NCBI GenBank assembly: GCA_934277945.1
Contig: CAKQWA010000006.1
Location: forward strand, 1 to 64,000
DNA length: 64,000 bases
From: an uncultured Alphaproteobacteria bacterium
GTDB taxonomy: Bacteria > Pseudomonadota > Alphaproteobacteria > CAAGCB01 > CAG-977
Direction: 5' to 3'
Made by a program: the position numbers and the translations under genes. Below the pieces are notes generated by a model. That model was not told where the DNA came from, searched no databases, and saw only the letters and a list, made by a program, of their open reading frames with translations. Below, piece after piece: positions 17,471 to 24,967 of the stretch (position 1 is the stretch's first letter; every line of letters starts with the position of its first letter).

Positions 17471-18250
17471 TCATTCTTCATCGCCGTACAGACGTACGGA
17501 CACGTTTTCAAGGGCTTTGTCCAACTGCGCTTCGTACACGGACAGGTAATCTTGCAGATTCCAAGACAGGATGCTGCCGCTGAAAGAAACTTCAATGCCG
17601 CACAGCAACTGCGGAACGACGCGGAACGAAATGTCGTCCGTTTCGCCGACCAGTTTGACGATCGCGGCGCGGATTCTGTCCGTCGATTCCGCGCTCAATT
17701 CGCGGGACGTGGAAACGACGATTTCGCCTTCTTCCGCATCCGCCGCCAAGTGACGCTTTTCAACGTCGCTCAACGTTTCCAGTTTGACTTCAAACGCGTC
17801 CAAGAATTTTTCTTCCAAATCGGCGTCCGCCAGATCTTTCAGGATTTTGGTCGCCATTTTCAAGAAACTTTCGACGGTCAGACGGCGCAATTCGGAAATG
17901 AACGTGCCGCGTTCGTTCGTCAATTCCTGCTGCCAGAGCAGGCGTTTTTCCATCATTTCGGATTTCACCTGATTTTCCAGCATTTTTTTCATGCGTTCGG
18001 CTTCGTCGCGCGCTTCGGACAAAATGTGTTCGCGCTCCTGCTGAATCGTGCGCAGACGCTCGGTCACTTCGGCAAGTTTTTTATCCGCTTCCTGCGCCAG
18101 CGTTTCCGAACGGTTCACTTCGTCCGCAATATGCCGTTCGCGTGCGTGCATCGCCTTCAACAAAGGCTTGTACAGGAATTTATATAACAATACTGCCAAA
18201 ATCGTAAAGTTGACGATTTGTGCGGCAAACGTAATCAAGTCTATTTTCAT
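17471..18250 (-). CDS. atpF: N-type ATPase subunit b with delta-like C-terminus
   Basis: A 259-residue peripheral-stalk subunit, far longer than the usual 156-residue b. Residues 9-28 form the membrane helix and about 35-150 a long charged coiled coil. The last 90 residues (EGEIVVSTSRELSAES, later LLCGIEVSFSG) resemble the C-terminal part of a delta subunit, which matches the absence of atpH. It would link the a subunit to the top of the alpha-beta hexamer. The gene lies 50 bases after atpE. Confidence 0.88.
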   Translation of the reverse strand: MKIDLITFAAQIVNFTILAVLLYKFLYKPLLKAMHARERHIADEVNRSETLAQEADKKLAEVTERLRTIQQEREHILSEARDEAERMKKMLENQVKSEMMEKRLLWQQELTNERGTFISELRRLTVESFLKMATKILKDLADADLEEKFLDAFEVKLETLSDVEKRHLAADAEEGEIVVSTSRELSAESTDRIRAAIVKLVGETDDISFRVVPQLLCGIEVSFSGSILSWNLQDYLSVYEAQLDKALENVSVRLYGDEE

Positions 18251-18300
18251 GGCGACCCGTCCTTAAATTGAAAACCGGAAGAAATAAGGCTGTGCGCCTC

Positions 18301-18579
18301 TTATTTTGCGACGATCTGCAACGCCTGATTCCAAAACGGATTGGCAAACAGCAAAATCATGGCGACGACGAAGCTGTAAATGGAGCCCGTTTCGACAATC
18401 GCCAGCGCGATGAACATCGTACGCGAAATGACGCCCGCTTCGTCAGGCTGCTGCGCCAAAGAACGCAAGCCCGAAGCCGCCGCGTAGCCTTCGCCCAAGC
18501 AGGCGGAACCCGCGCCCAAGCACAAGCAGAAAGCGGCGCTGAAAATGGAAACGGCGCTGATAACGGAAAGCAAATCCAT
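18301..18579 (-). CDS. atpE: N-type ATPase c subunit (rotor ring)
   Basis: A 92-residue hairpin c subunit. Helix 1 contains the GxGxAxxGEG stretch with E30; the polar loop is AQQP; helix 2 has the ion carboxylate E63 followed by T64, S66 and Y68. Compared with the sodium-binding ring of Ilyobacter, E30 stands where Q32 is, E63 where E65 is, T64 where S66 is and Y68 where Y70 is. So the site has two carboxylates plus hydroxyl ligands. This allows Na+ binding, but at least one N-type ring has been reported to be proton-specific, so the ion is open. Confidence 0.93.
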   Translation of the reverse strand: MDLLSVISAVSIFSAAFCLCLGAGSACLGEGYAAASGLRSLAQQPDEAGVISRTMFIALAIVETGSIYSFVVAMILLFANPFWNQALQIVAK

Positions 18580-18583
18580 GGTG

Positions 18584-19306
18584 TTACTCCTTTATAATGT
18601 TTTTAACGTGTTGAATTTCGTTTTCTTTTGCAGGTTCTTCCTCGTCAACGGAAACGGACGCAACGTACAAAACCGCCAAAACCGCGAAGATGTACGCTTG
18701 AATCATCCCCGTCAGCAAGCCCAGAATCTGCATCGGAAGAGGAATGATAAACGGCATCAGCATCAAGCAGATCGCGCCGACGATAACGCCGCTCAGCACG
18801 TTGCCGAACAGACGCACGCACATGGCGAACGTTGATGTGAATTCGCTTAAAATGTTGAACGGCAACATGGCGACCGACGGTTCGATGTATTTGTGCAGAT
18901 ATCTTTTCACACCGCCGTTCCAAATGCCGAAGAAGGGAATGCCGACAAGCACCATCGCCGCCAGAGCCGCCGTCGTAGACAAAGACGCCGTCGGCGTTCT
19001 GAACCACGGGAACACTGTCATCAGGTTGCACACGGCGATGTACAGGAACAGCGTGCCGATAAAGGGCAGATAACGCATCGCGTAGCCGCCGGACATATCG
19101 TTCAATTCCTGATACATATACTTGACGACGACTTCCATGGCGGTCTGCCAATGCGACACTTTGTCTTTCGTCGACAAAAAGCGCGTCGCCAAAAACGACA
19201 CGATCAGCATCACCGCCATGACGATCCAAGTCGAAGCGATTGTCCAGTTGATCGGATACCCGAACAGGTAAAACGCAATCATATCGTCGTAAATTTCCAA
19301 AGTCAT
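18584..19306 (-). CDS. atpB: N-type ATPase a subunit
   Basis: A 240-residue a subunit that forms the two half-channels facing the c ring. Five or six membrane helices are visible. The essential arginine is R165 in FAMCVRLFGN, and the penultimate helix contains the conserved MIQAYIFAVL segment. The acidic tail is unremarkable. It starts two bases after the atpR stop and ends four bases before the atpE start. Confidence 0.93.
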   Translation of the reverse strand: MTLEIYDDMIAFYLFGYPINWTIASTWIVMAVMLIVSFLATRFLSTKDKVSHWQTAMEVVVKYMYQELNDMSGGYAMRYLPFIGTLFLYIAVCNLMTVFPWFRTPTASLSTTAALAAMVLVGIPFFGIWNGGVKRYLHKYIEPSVAMLPFNILSEFTSTFAMCVRLFGNVLSGVIVGAICLMLMPFIIPLPMQILGLLTGMIQAYIFAVLAVLYVASVSVDEEEPAKENEIQHVKNIIKE

Positions 19307-19308
19307 GA

Positions 19309-19683
19309 TTAACCGTTCCCTTCAAGAATTTGATTGTTAATCTGTTTTTTCATGCGCGACACGACGCAGACGCGGGAAAGCAAAATCCCCGCCGCCGCCG
19401 CGACGAACCGTTGCCATTTGCCGTCCCCCGCGACGTACATGACGCCCAAAAGGAAAGCCAAGCGGGCAAAAACGCTTGCAAATAAAAGAACTTGCGGATG
19501 CGCCGCGTTTTTAAACGAATCAACCGTCCGCCACAGTCCGCAGAAATGAAACGCCCCCAAAGCCGCGCCGCACGCAAAGCAAACGGCGACGGCGACGCTT
19601 TCGTTCAGCGGGGCGAACCTGACCGCCGCCGCGCACGCAAGCGAAAGGATAAAGCAGGAAATCATCACCCGCCCGACGTTCAT
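19309..19683 (-). CDS. atpR: N-ATPase subunit AtpR
   Basis: A 124-residue hydrophobic protein with three predicted membrane helices, in exactly the operon position of AtpR (after atpQ, before atpB). AtpR is found only in N-ATPase operons and is proposed to help place or protect the a/c interface; its function is not proven. Conserved features such as ALGAFHFCGLWRTV fit the family. It overlaps atpQ by four bases. Confidence 0.85.
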   Translation of the reverse strand: MNVGRVMISCFILSLACAAAVRFAPLNESVAVAVCFACGAALGAFHFCGLWRTVDSFKNAAHPQVLLFASVFARLAFLLGVMYVAGDGKWQRFVAAAAGILLSRVCVVSRMKKQINNQILEGNG

Positions 19684-20087
19684 ACGACATCCTCCCGAAC
19701 TTCATCGTCTTCGTGGTTTTCCGCGTAGACCTTTTCGGATTCCAACTGCGCCTGACGGATTTTTTCGTCGCGCAAAGCCTGTTCGCGTTCGGCGCGGTCA
19801 ATCCCCTCGCGTTTCAGCCAGAACCACATACTGAACGCCCCCATGACCATGCCCGCCAGCATGAAGTTGATCGTCCAAGAAATAGATTCGTACGGAAATT
19901 TCCTGTCCAGCCAGCGACCGAGCAAAATGCCCGCGACGCTCGGAATGGACATATACCAGCCGATCGCGCCCAAAAACGACAAGCCGCGCGCGACGTTAAA
20001 CCCTTTCTTTTCGTCCATGCTGACCAAACGGCGACTGGCGCGGCGCGCCAAACGTTCGGCAAATTTTTTACTTTCTGTTTCAGTCAT
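19680..20087 (-). CDS. atpQ: N-ATPase subunit AtpQ (AtpI-like)
   Basis: A 135-residue protein related to AtpI. Two membrane helices enclose the family motif GWYMSIPSVAGILLGRWLDRKF, followed by a charged, probably helical tail. In F-type systems AtpI aids c-ring assembly and may handle Mg2+; AtpQ is its N-ATPase counterpart. The position between atpC and atpR is diagnostic for the N-type operon. Confidence 0.86.
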   Translation of the reverse strand: MTETESKKFAERLARRASRRLVSMDEKKGFNVARGLSFLGAIGWYMSIPSVAGILLGRWLDRKFPYESISWTINFMLAGMVMGAFSMWFWLKREGIDRAEREQALRDEKIRQAQLESEKVYAENHEDDEVREDVV

Positions 20088-20093
20088 CCCTTT

Positions 20094-20504
20094 TCACCTT
20101 ACCGCCATTACGTCCGCTTGACGCTTGACCGTCATCACGCCGCGCGTCAAGCCCGCTTCCAAACGCGCCATCGCCGCGTTGACGGATTTGCGGTTTTCTT
20201 CAACCTTTTTAAATTCAACTTCAATCGTTTTCGCCAGTTCCGCCAGATTCTCGCCCTTGACCGCGCGGCGCACGGACAGCAGAACCTTTTGGTTCGCCTT
20301 GACCAGAATACCGCCGTCGCACGCCATGAAAATCTCGCGATCCTCGTCTTCGGGCGTGTAAGACACAATCCCAGGCACCACGACGCTGACAAAATCGGCG
20401 TGATGCGGCAGGAACGAAAACGACCCGTCCGCCGCTTCAAAGCGCAGATGCAGGACGTTTTCATCGGCAACGACGCCGAACGGGGTCAAAACTTGCAATC
20501 TCAT
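20094..20504 (-). CDS. atpC: N-type ATPase epsilon subunit
   Basis: A 136-residue epsilon subunit with the N-terminal beta sandwich (LQVLTPFGVV, FSFLPHHADFVSVVVPGIVSY) and a C-terminal helical part. It joins gamma to the c ring and may inhibit hydrolysis. I chose the ATG at 20504, which overlaps the atpD stop as ATGA; an upstream in-frame start would add 39 basic residues that lie inside atpD. It follows atpD directly, unlike in ordinary operons only in being at the front of the cluster. Confidence 0.92.
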   Translation of the reverse strand: MRLQVLTPFGVVADENVLHLRFEAADGSFSFLPHHADFVSVVVPGIVSYTPEDEDREIFMACDGGILVKANQKVLLSVRRAVKGENLAELAKTIEVEFKKVEENRKSVNAAMARLEAGLTRGVMTVKRQADVMAVR

Positions 20505-21925
20505 GCGGCGGACTGCTCCTTCATTTTTTCGACTTTTTCGTACACGTCGTCCAACGACCCGACCATGTAGAACGCGTTTTCGGGCAGGGAATCCAATTCG
20601 CCGGACAGAATCTTTTCGCATCCCGTCAGCGTTTCCTCCAAACTGACCGAGCGTCCCTCCATGCCGGTGAAGTGGAACGTCGTAAAGAACGGCTGAGTCA
20701 GGAAGCGTTCCAACTTTCTGGCTTTCAGCACGATCTTCTGGTCGTGTTCGGGCAGTTCGTCAAAGCCCAGCATCGCGATGATGTCTTTCAATTCCTCGTA
20801 TTCGGCAAGCGTGCGGCGCACCGCCGTCGCCACCCTGTAATGACGTTCACCGACCGTCACGGGCGTCAGCATGTTCGAGCCGGAAGCCAGCGGATCGACC
20901 GCCGGATACAGCCCCTGCGACACGCGCGTGCGAGACAGAACGATATTCGAGGACAAGTGCGCGAACGTGTGGCTTGCCGACGGGTCGGTCAAATCGTCCG
21001 CGGGGACGTAGACCGCCTGAATGGACGTAATGGCGCCGTCCGGCGTCGACGTGATGCGTTCCTGCAACGACGCGATTTCGGTCGCCAAAGACGGCTGATA
21101 GCCCACGCGGGAGGGCATCTGCCCCATCAACGTCGAAATTTCGGACCCCGCCTGCACGAAACGGAAGATGTTGTCAATCAGCAACAGCACGTCCTGCTTT
21201 TTCTCGTCGCGGAAATACTCCGCCATGGTCAAAGCGGCGTGAGCGACGCGCGCGCGAATCCCCGGCGCTTCGTTCATCTGTCCGAACATCATGACGGTCT
21301 TGTCCAAAACGCCCGCGTCGCGCATTTCGCGATAGAGTTGCTCGCCCTCGCGGCAACGTTCGCCGACGCCGCAGAACAGGGAAACGCCCTCGTAGCGTCC
21401 GACCATGTTGTTGATCATTTCGGTAATCAGAACGGTTTTGCCGACACCCGCGCCGCCGAACAGCCCCGCCTTGCCGCCGCGTTCCATCGGCGCGAGCAAG
21501 TCGATCGCCTTAATGCCGGACACGAAAACTTTTGAATCGACACTGCGCTCTTTCAAAGGAACGGAGGGAACGTGAATCGGACGGCGTTCCGTCTCGCCCA
21601 AAGGCAGACCGTTGTCGATCGGATCGCCGAACACGTTGAACATACGCCCCAGAATCTTGCTGCCGACGGGAACGGAAAGCATACGGTTCATATCGACGAC
21701 CGCCATGCCGCGAGCCAAGCCCCTTGTGGGACCCATCGCCAGACCGCGAACGGTTTTGCCGTCCAAATGTTCTTGAACCTCAATCACCAGCGAGTTGTTT
21801 TCGCCCGTATGCAGTTCGTTGTATACGGCGGGCAGTTCGTCTTCAAAGGTGATGTCGACGACACTCCCCTGAATTGCGGTGATATAACCGATATTTTCTT
21901 TTTCATTCTCTGACATCGCGCACAC
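20501..21925 (-). CDS. atpD: N-type ATPase beta subunit (catalytic)
   Basis: A 474-residue catalytic beta subunit and the first gene of the operon. The P-loop GGAGVGKT is at 157-164, the catalytic glutamate lies in GERCREG and Walker B in DVLLLIDNIFRF. The start could be GTG at 21925 or ATG at 21916; AAGGA lies four bases before the GTG and 13 before the ATG, so neither spacing is ideal. Having atpD and atpC ahead of the membrane genes is what separates N-type from F-type operons. Confidence 0.94.
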   Translation of the reverse strand: MCAMSENEKENIGYITAIQGSVVDITFEDELPAVYNELHTGENNSLVIEVQEHLDGKTVRGLAMGPTRGLARGMAVVDMNRMLSVPVGSKILGRMFNVFGDPIDNGLPLGETERRPIHVPSVPLKERSVDSKVFVSGIKAIDLLAPMERGGKAGLFGGAGVGKTVLITEMINNMVGRYEGVSLFCGVGERCREGEQLYREMRDAGVLDKTVMMFGQMNEAPGIRARVAHAALTMAEYFRDEKKQDVLLLIDNIFRFVQAGSEISTLMGQMPSRVGYQPSLATEIASLQERITSTPDGAITSIQAVYVPADDLTDPSASHTFAHLSSNIVLSRTRVSQGLYPAVDPLASGSNMLTPVTVGERHYRVATAVRRTLAEYEELKDIIAMLGFDELPEHDQKIVLKARKLERFLTQPFFTTFHFTGMEGRSVSLEETLTGCEKILSGELDSLPENAFYMVGSLDDVYEKVEKMKEQSAA

Positions 21926-21976
21926 TCATTCCTTGACCGGAGTCGATTGATTGCAAACATAGTTTTCCGAATTTAG

Positions 21977-22005
21977 AAAGTAACCAATAAATTCAGAAAA
22001 ATCAA
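21977..22005 (-). promoter_or_regulatory. Possible N-ATPase operon promoter
   Basis: On the minus strand TTGATT (22005-22000) and TACTTT (21982-21977) are separated by 17 bases, about 50 bases before the atpD start. Matches to the consensus are moderate. It lies in the AT-rich 189-base gap divergent from the GNAT gene. Confidence 0.4.
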
Positions 22006-22114
22006 ACACTTTTATCCTTTCGGCGAATTTTTTTCCGAACAATGAAAAAAGCATCATTTCTTAATCATTTTTTGCAATAATGTTGACAATTCGGCTTTTT
22101 TAACGAGGCATCCG

Positions 22115-22594
22115 ATGATTTCATACAGGCCGCTGGAAACAGGCGATTTTGAACGCTATGAAAGAGAAACGAAAACGCAGTTCGTCACTGGCGACTGGTG
22201 CAGTCCCGCGGATTTGCTGGAAGATTGGGACAAACTGCGCGCTTATGTCCTGTACGACGGCGACGAATGGGCGGGATTCTGCGCCCTGACGATCGGCGTA
22301 CCGCACGTTTACAATCCGAACGGAGCTCATTTTTTACAGGTGGTGACTTTCGAACCGTTCCGCGGCAATGGCTACACGCGCTATCTGTACAAACTGCTGT
22401 TTGAAAACGCGCGCGGCCTTTACAAAACGGCGTGCATCCACGCGGACAATCTGCCGTCAACCGCCGCGGCAAAAAGATACGGGCTTGAACGCGTCGGAAC
22501 GCACAAGCAATGGGATTTGTACGCCTGCGCCGCGGATTATTTTCCCGACAATCTGAAATCCGTCCGCCTTGAAAAAAGAAAAACGGCAGAATAA
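22115..22594 (+). CDS. GNAT-family N-acetyltransferase
   Basis: A 159-residue GNAT protein. The acetyl-CoA loop is seen in PFRGNGYTRYLYKLLFENA, after a typical beta-bulge strand (HFLQVVTFE). The C-terminal AAKRYGLERVGTHKQWDLY resembles members that modify amino acids or small amines, but the substrate cannot be told. GAGG precedes the ATG. It is a single gene, divergent from the N-ATPase operon, and its 3' end is inside a bidirectional terminator. Confidence 0.8.
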   Translation: MISYRPLETGDFERYERETKTQFVTGDWCSPADLLEDWDKLRAYVLYDGDEWAGFCALTIGVPHVYNPNGAHFLQVVTFEPFRGNGYTRYLYKLLFENARGLYKTACIHADNLPSTAAAKRYGLERVGTHKQWDLYACAADYFPDNLKSVRLEKRKTAE

Positions 22595-22608
22595 TCGGAC
22601 CGTTTTTC
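22578..22608. terminator. Bidirectional intrinsic terminator
   Basis: GAAAAACGG and its complement form a nine-bp stem with a 13-base loop, overlapping the last codons of the GNAT gene. On the minus strand it would end the acnB-to-ClpB-like operon about 160 bases beyond the last stop codon. Confidence 0.8.
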
Positions 22609-22768
22609 CTTTAATGATTGTGCCGTCGGATGCCGCAGGCACGGCGGGTGTCGCGGGCACGGCGGCAATCTGAACGGGGAGCGGTGCGGCGGGCGGCGCG
22701 CAATGCGGTGAGCAACGGTTTCCGGCGCAGACAGCACAGGCGCGCGGCAATCCGTCTCGCCGCAAGCG

Positions 22769-24958
22769 TCAGTTTTCGGGAACGTTCGGCACTGTTGGAA
22801 TTGCGGGCGGTTCAGCGGCGGCAACGCTCGGCACGGGCGCCGGCACGTTCGGCATCGCAGGCGTCGCGGGTGCGGCGACATTCGGCACGGCGGGAGCGGG
22901 CATGGCGACGCTCGGAGCGGCTTCCGGCGCGTTCGGCACGGCGGGAGCGGCGTGAACGGCGGGCGCTTTAATCGTCGGGATTTTCAGCGTCCGCGTCGAT
23001 TTAAACCCTTGAATGACCGGCGCTTTCACTTTCACCTGCGCCGTTTCCGCAGGCGAGCCCTGCTGTTGCGCCGCCGCCGCTTTCTGCGCGCGCATCCACG
23101 CGGGCAAATCGCTGTCGTCCTTTTCGTTCTCGTTCAATTTGAACGTCGGCGGAGGCGGCGGTCTGTCGTCCACGTTGTCTTCCATCTTGGCTTCGACGGT
23201 GACCGCCTCCTCAATCTTCTTATCCTGTTCGTCCGGTTTCAAAATGACGATTTCCACGCCCTTTTTGTCTTTCGGGCGGATGATTTTGACCAAATCCTCG
23301 CTTGTCACTTTGTCGTACATCATCAAAACGGACAGCGGGTTTTCGATGTGATGCTGAATCAAACGCTTGATTTCGCGCACGCCGTTTTTCGCGATAAAAA
23401 CTTCGTCGGCGAACCATTTGCGCGCTTCCAGCGTCAATTCGGCACGCAATCCGACGGCTTTGGCGCGTTTGACAAACTTGTTCAGGTGGATGTCCACAAT
23501 CGCCAGCAGATTTTCTTCCGCCAAGCCGTGAAAGGGAATGATGTCGTCGATACGGGCGAGAAATTCGGGACGCAGGTTTTTGCGCAAAAATTCCATACGC
23601 TGATAGCGCGGCAAATTCGCCCCCAAGTTCGACGTCATGATGACGATCGTGTTGCGGAAGTCGACCGTCGTGCCTTTGCCGTCCGTCAATCGCCCTTCGT
23701 CAAGCAGTTGCAGCATCAGGTTTAAAATTTCGCTGTGCGCTTTTTCCAATTCGTCGAACAGAACGACCTGATAGGGACGCAGGCGCACCGCTTCGGTCAG
23801 CACGCCGCCGTTTTCGTAACCGGGAGTCCCCGGCGGAGGTCCGAGCAAACGCTGAACGGAGATTTTTTCCATGTATTCGGACATATCCAGACGCAGCAGC
23901 GCGGTTTCGTCGTCGAACATGAATTCGGACAAAGCCTTTGCCAATTCCGTTTTACCGACGCCGGTCGTACCGATGAACAGGAACGTGCCGAGCGGTCGGT
24001 TCGGGTCTTGCAAGCCGGATTTCATGCGCCGCACCGCGCCGGAGATGACGGAAATCGCTTCGGGCTGACCGATGACGCGCCGTCCGATGAAATCTTCCAG
24101 ACCGATCAGGCGTTTTTTGTCTTCGGCATCGACTTTGTCCATCGGGATGCCCGTCCAGAACGACACGATGTTGGCGATGTGCTGAGCTTTCAGAACGTTG
24201 TCCGCCGTTTTCTTTTCGTCCAGATCCATCATCAGCCCCGTCGCCGCCTCGTCCAGCAAATCCAGCGCTTTTTCGGGGAACAGGCGCGACTTGACGTAGC
24301 GTCCGGACATATTCACCGCGTTCTGCACGATGTCGTCGGGAATGGAAATGCCGTATTTTTGCTCCAAACGCGGCTTGACCCCGCGCAGAATGTCCGTCGT
24401 TTCGGCGGGAGTCGGTTCTTCAATGTACATCGTTTGCAGACAACTCATCAAATCGGGGTCTTGCTCGATGTACATTTTGTAAGCGTTCAGTTCGGCTTCC
24501 ACGACGCATTGAATACTGCCGTCCAGCACTTTCGGCTTTAAGAATTTCGGGATTTCGTGATCCCCGTTCGGCGTGAACGCCAGAAAGCCCAAATCGTTGA
24601 TGTACAGGATTTTCTGCCCTTTGTACGACGCCAGTTCCTGAAACGCGGTTTTCAAATGGTCTTCGTATTCCGCCTGCGTTTTGGAATCGATCATCATCGA
24701 CGCGACGTCGATGGACACCAGTCCGTAGCCTTTCAGACGCGGCGGGACGTTTCCCTCGGTCATGGCGGCGGCGACGCCTTCGATAATTGACGTTTTGCCG
24801 ATGCCCGTCGGACCAAGAAGAATCGGGTTGTTTTTCATGTCGCGCAACAAAATGTGCATGACGCGGCGCTGATCCTTGACGCGCCCGACAACCTTTTTCA
24901 ACTTGCCCGCTTTGTATATTTCGGAATAATCGACAATGTATTTGCTGTGTTCCGCCAT
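22769..24958 (-). CDS. Aberrant ClpB/ClpA-like double AAA+ protein with Pro/Ala tail
   Basis: A 729-residue protein with two Clp-type AAA+ modules, no Clp N-domain and no ClpB middle coiled coil. Module 1 has Walker A GPTGIGKT (49-56), but its Walker B reads ILYINDLG, with N121-D122 in place of Asp-Glu. Module 2 has Walker A GTTGVGKT (330-337) and an intact Walker B with D402-E403. The pore loops lack the usual aromatics: the YRGEFEERL region is KTQAEYEDHL, and GYVGYEEGG is GTPGYENGG. Residues about 590-729 are disordered, ending in Pro/Ala/Val repeats. The ATG at 24958 follows AGGAG. It is unlikely to be an ordinary unfoldase; ATP-driven switching is possible. It is last in the operon with the Fic-MerR gene nine bases upstream. 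Confidence 0.8.
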   Translation of the reverse strand: MAEHSKYIVDYSEIYKAGKLKKVVGRVKDQRRVMHILLRDMKNNPILLGPTGIGKTSIIEGVAAAMTEGNVPPRLKGYGLVSIDVASMMIDSKTQAEYEDHLKTAFQELASYKGQKILYINDLGFLAFTPNGDHEIPKFLKPKVLDGSIQCVVEAELNAYKMYIEQDPDLMSCLQTMYIEEPTPAETTDILRGVKPRLEQKYGISIPDDIVQNAVNMSGRYVKSRLFPEKALDLLDEAATGLMMDLDEKKTADNVLKAQHIANIVSFWTGIPMDKVDAEDKKRLIGLEDFIGRRVIGQPEAISVISGAVRRMKSGLQDPNRPLGTFLFIGTTGVGKTELAKALSEFMFDDETALLRLDMSEYMEKISVQRLLGPPPGTPGYENGGVLTEAVRLRPYQVVLFDELEKAHSEILNLMLQLLDEGRLTDGKGTTVDFRNTIVIMTSNLGANLPRYQRMEFLRKNLRPEFLARIDDIIPFHGLAEENLLAIVDIHLNKFVKRAKAVGLRAELTLEARKWFADEVFIAKNGVREIKRLIQHHIENPLSVLMMYDKVTSEDLVKIIRPKDKKGVEIVILKPDEQDKKIEEAVTVEAKMEDNVDDRPPPPPTFKLNENEKDDSDLPAWMRAQKAAAAQQQGSPAETAQVKVKAPVIQGFKSTRTLKIPTIKAPAVHAAPAVPNAPEAAPSVAMPAPAVPNVAAPATPAMPNVPAPVPSVAAAEPPAIPTVPNVPEN

Positions 24959-24967
24959 CAAACGCTC

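Noticed and set aside
15101..18187. A 1028-codon open frame on the plus strand opposite atpG, atpA and atpF
   Set aside because: It is antisense to three certain genes; codon bias here makes long stop-free antisense frames common, and its protein has no recognisable domain and a biased Arg/Phe/Gln composition.
22457..22765. A 102-codon minus-strand frame after the ClpB-like gene
   Set aside because: Its Ala/Pro part looks like an eroded tail of the preceding gene, and the rest is antisense to the GNAT gene.
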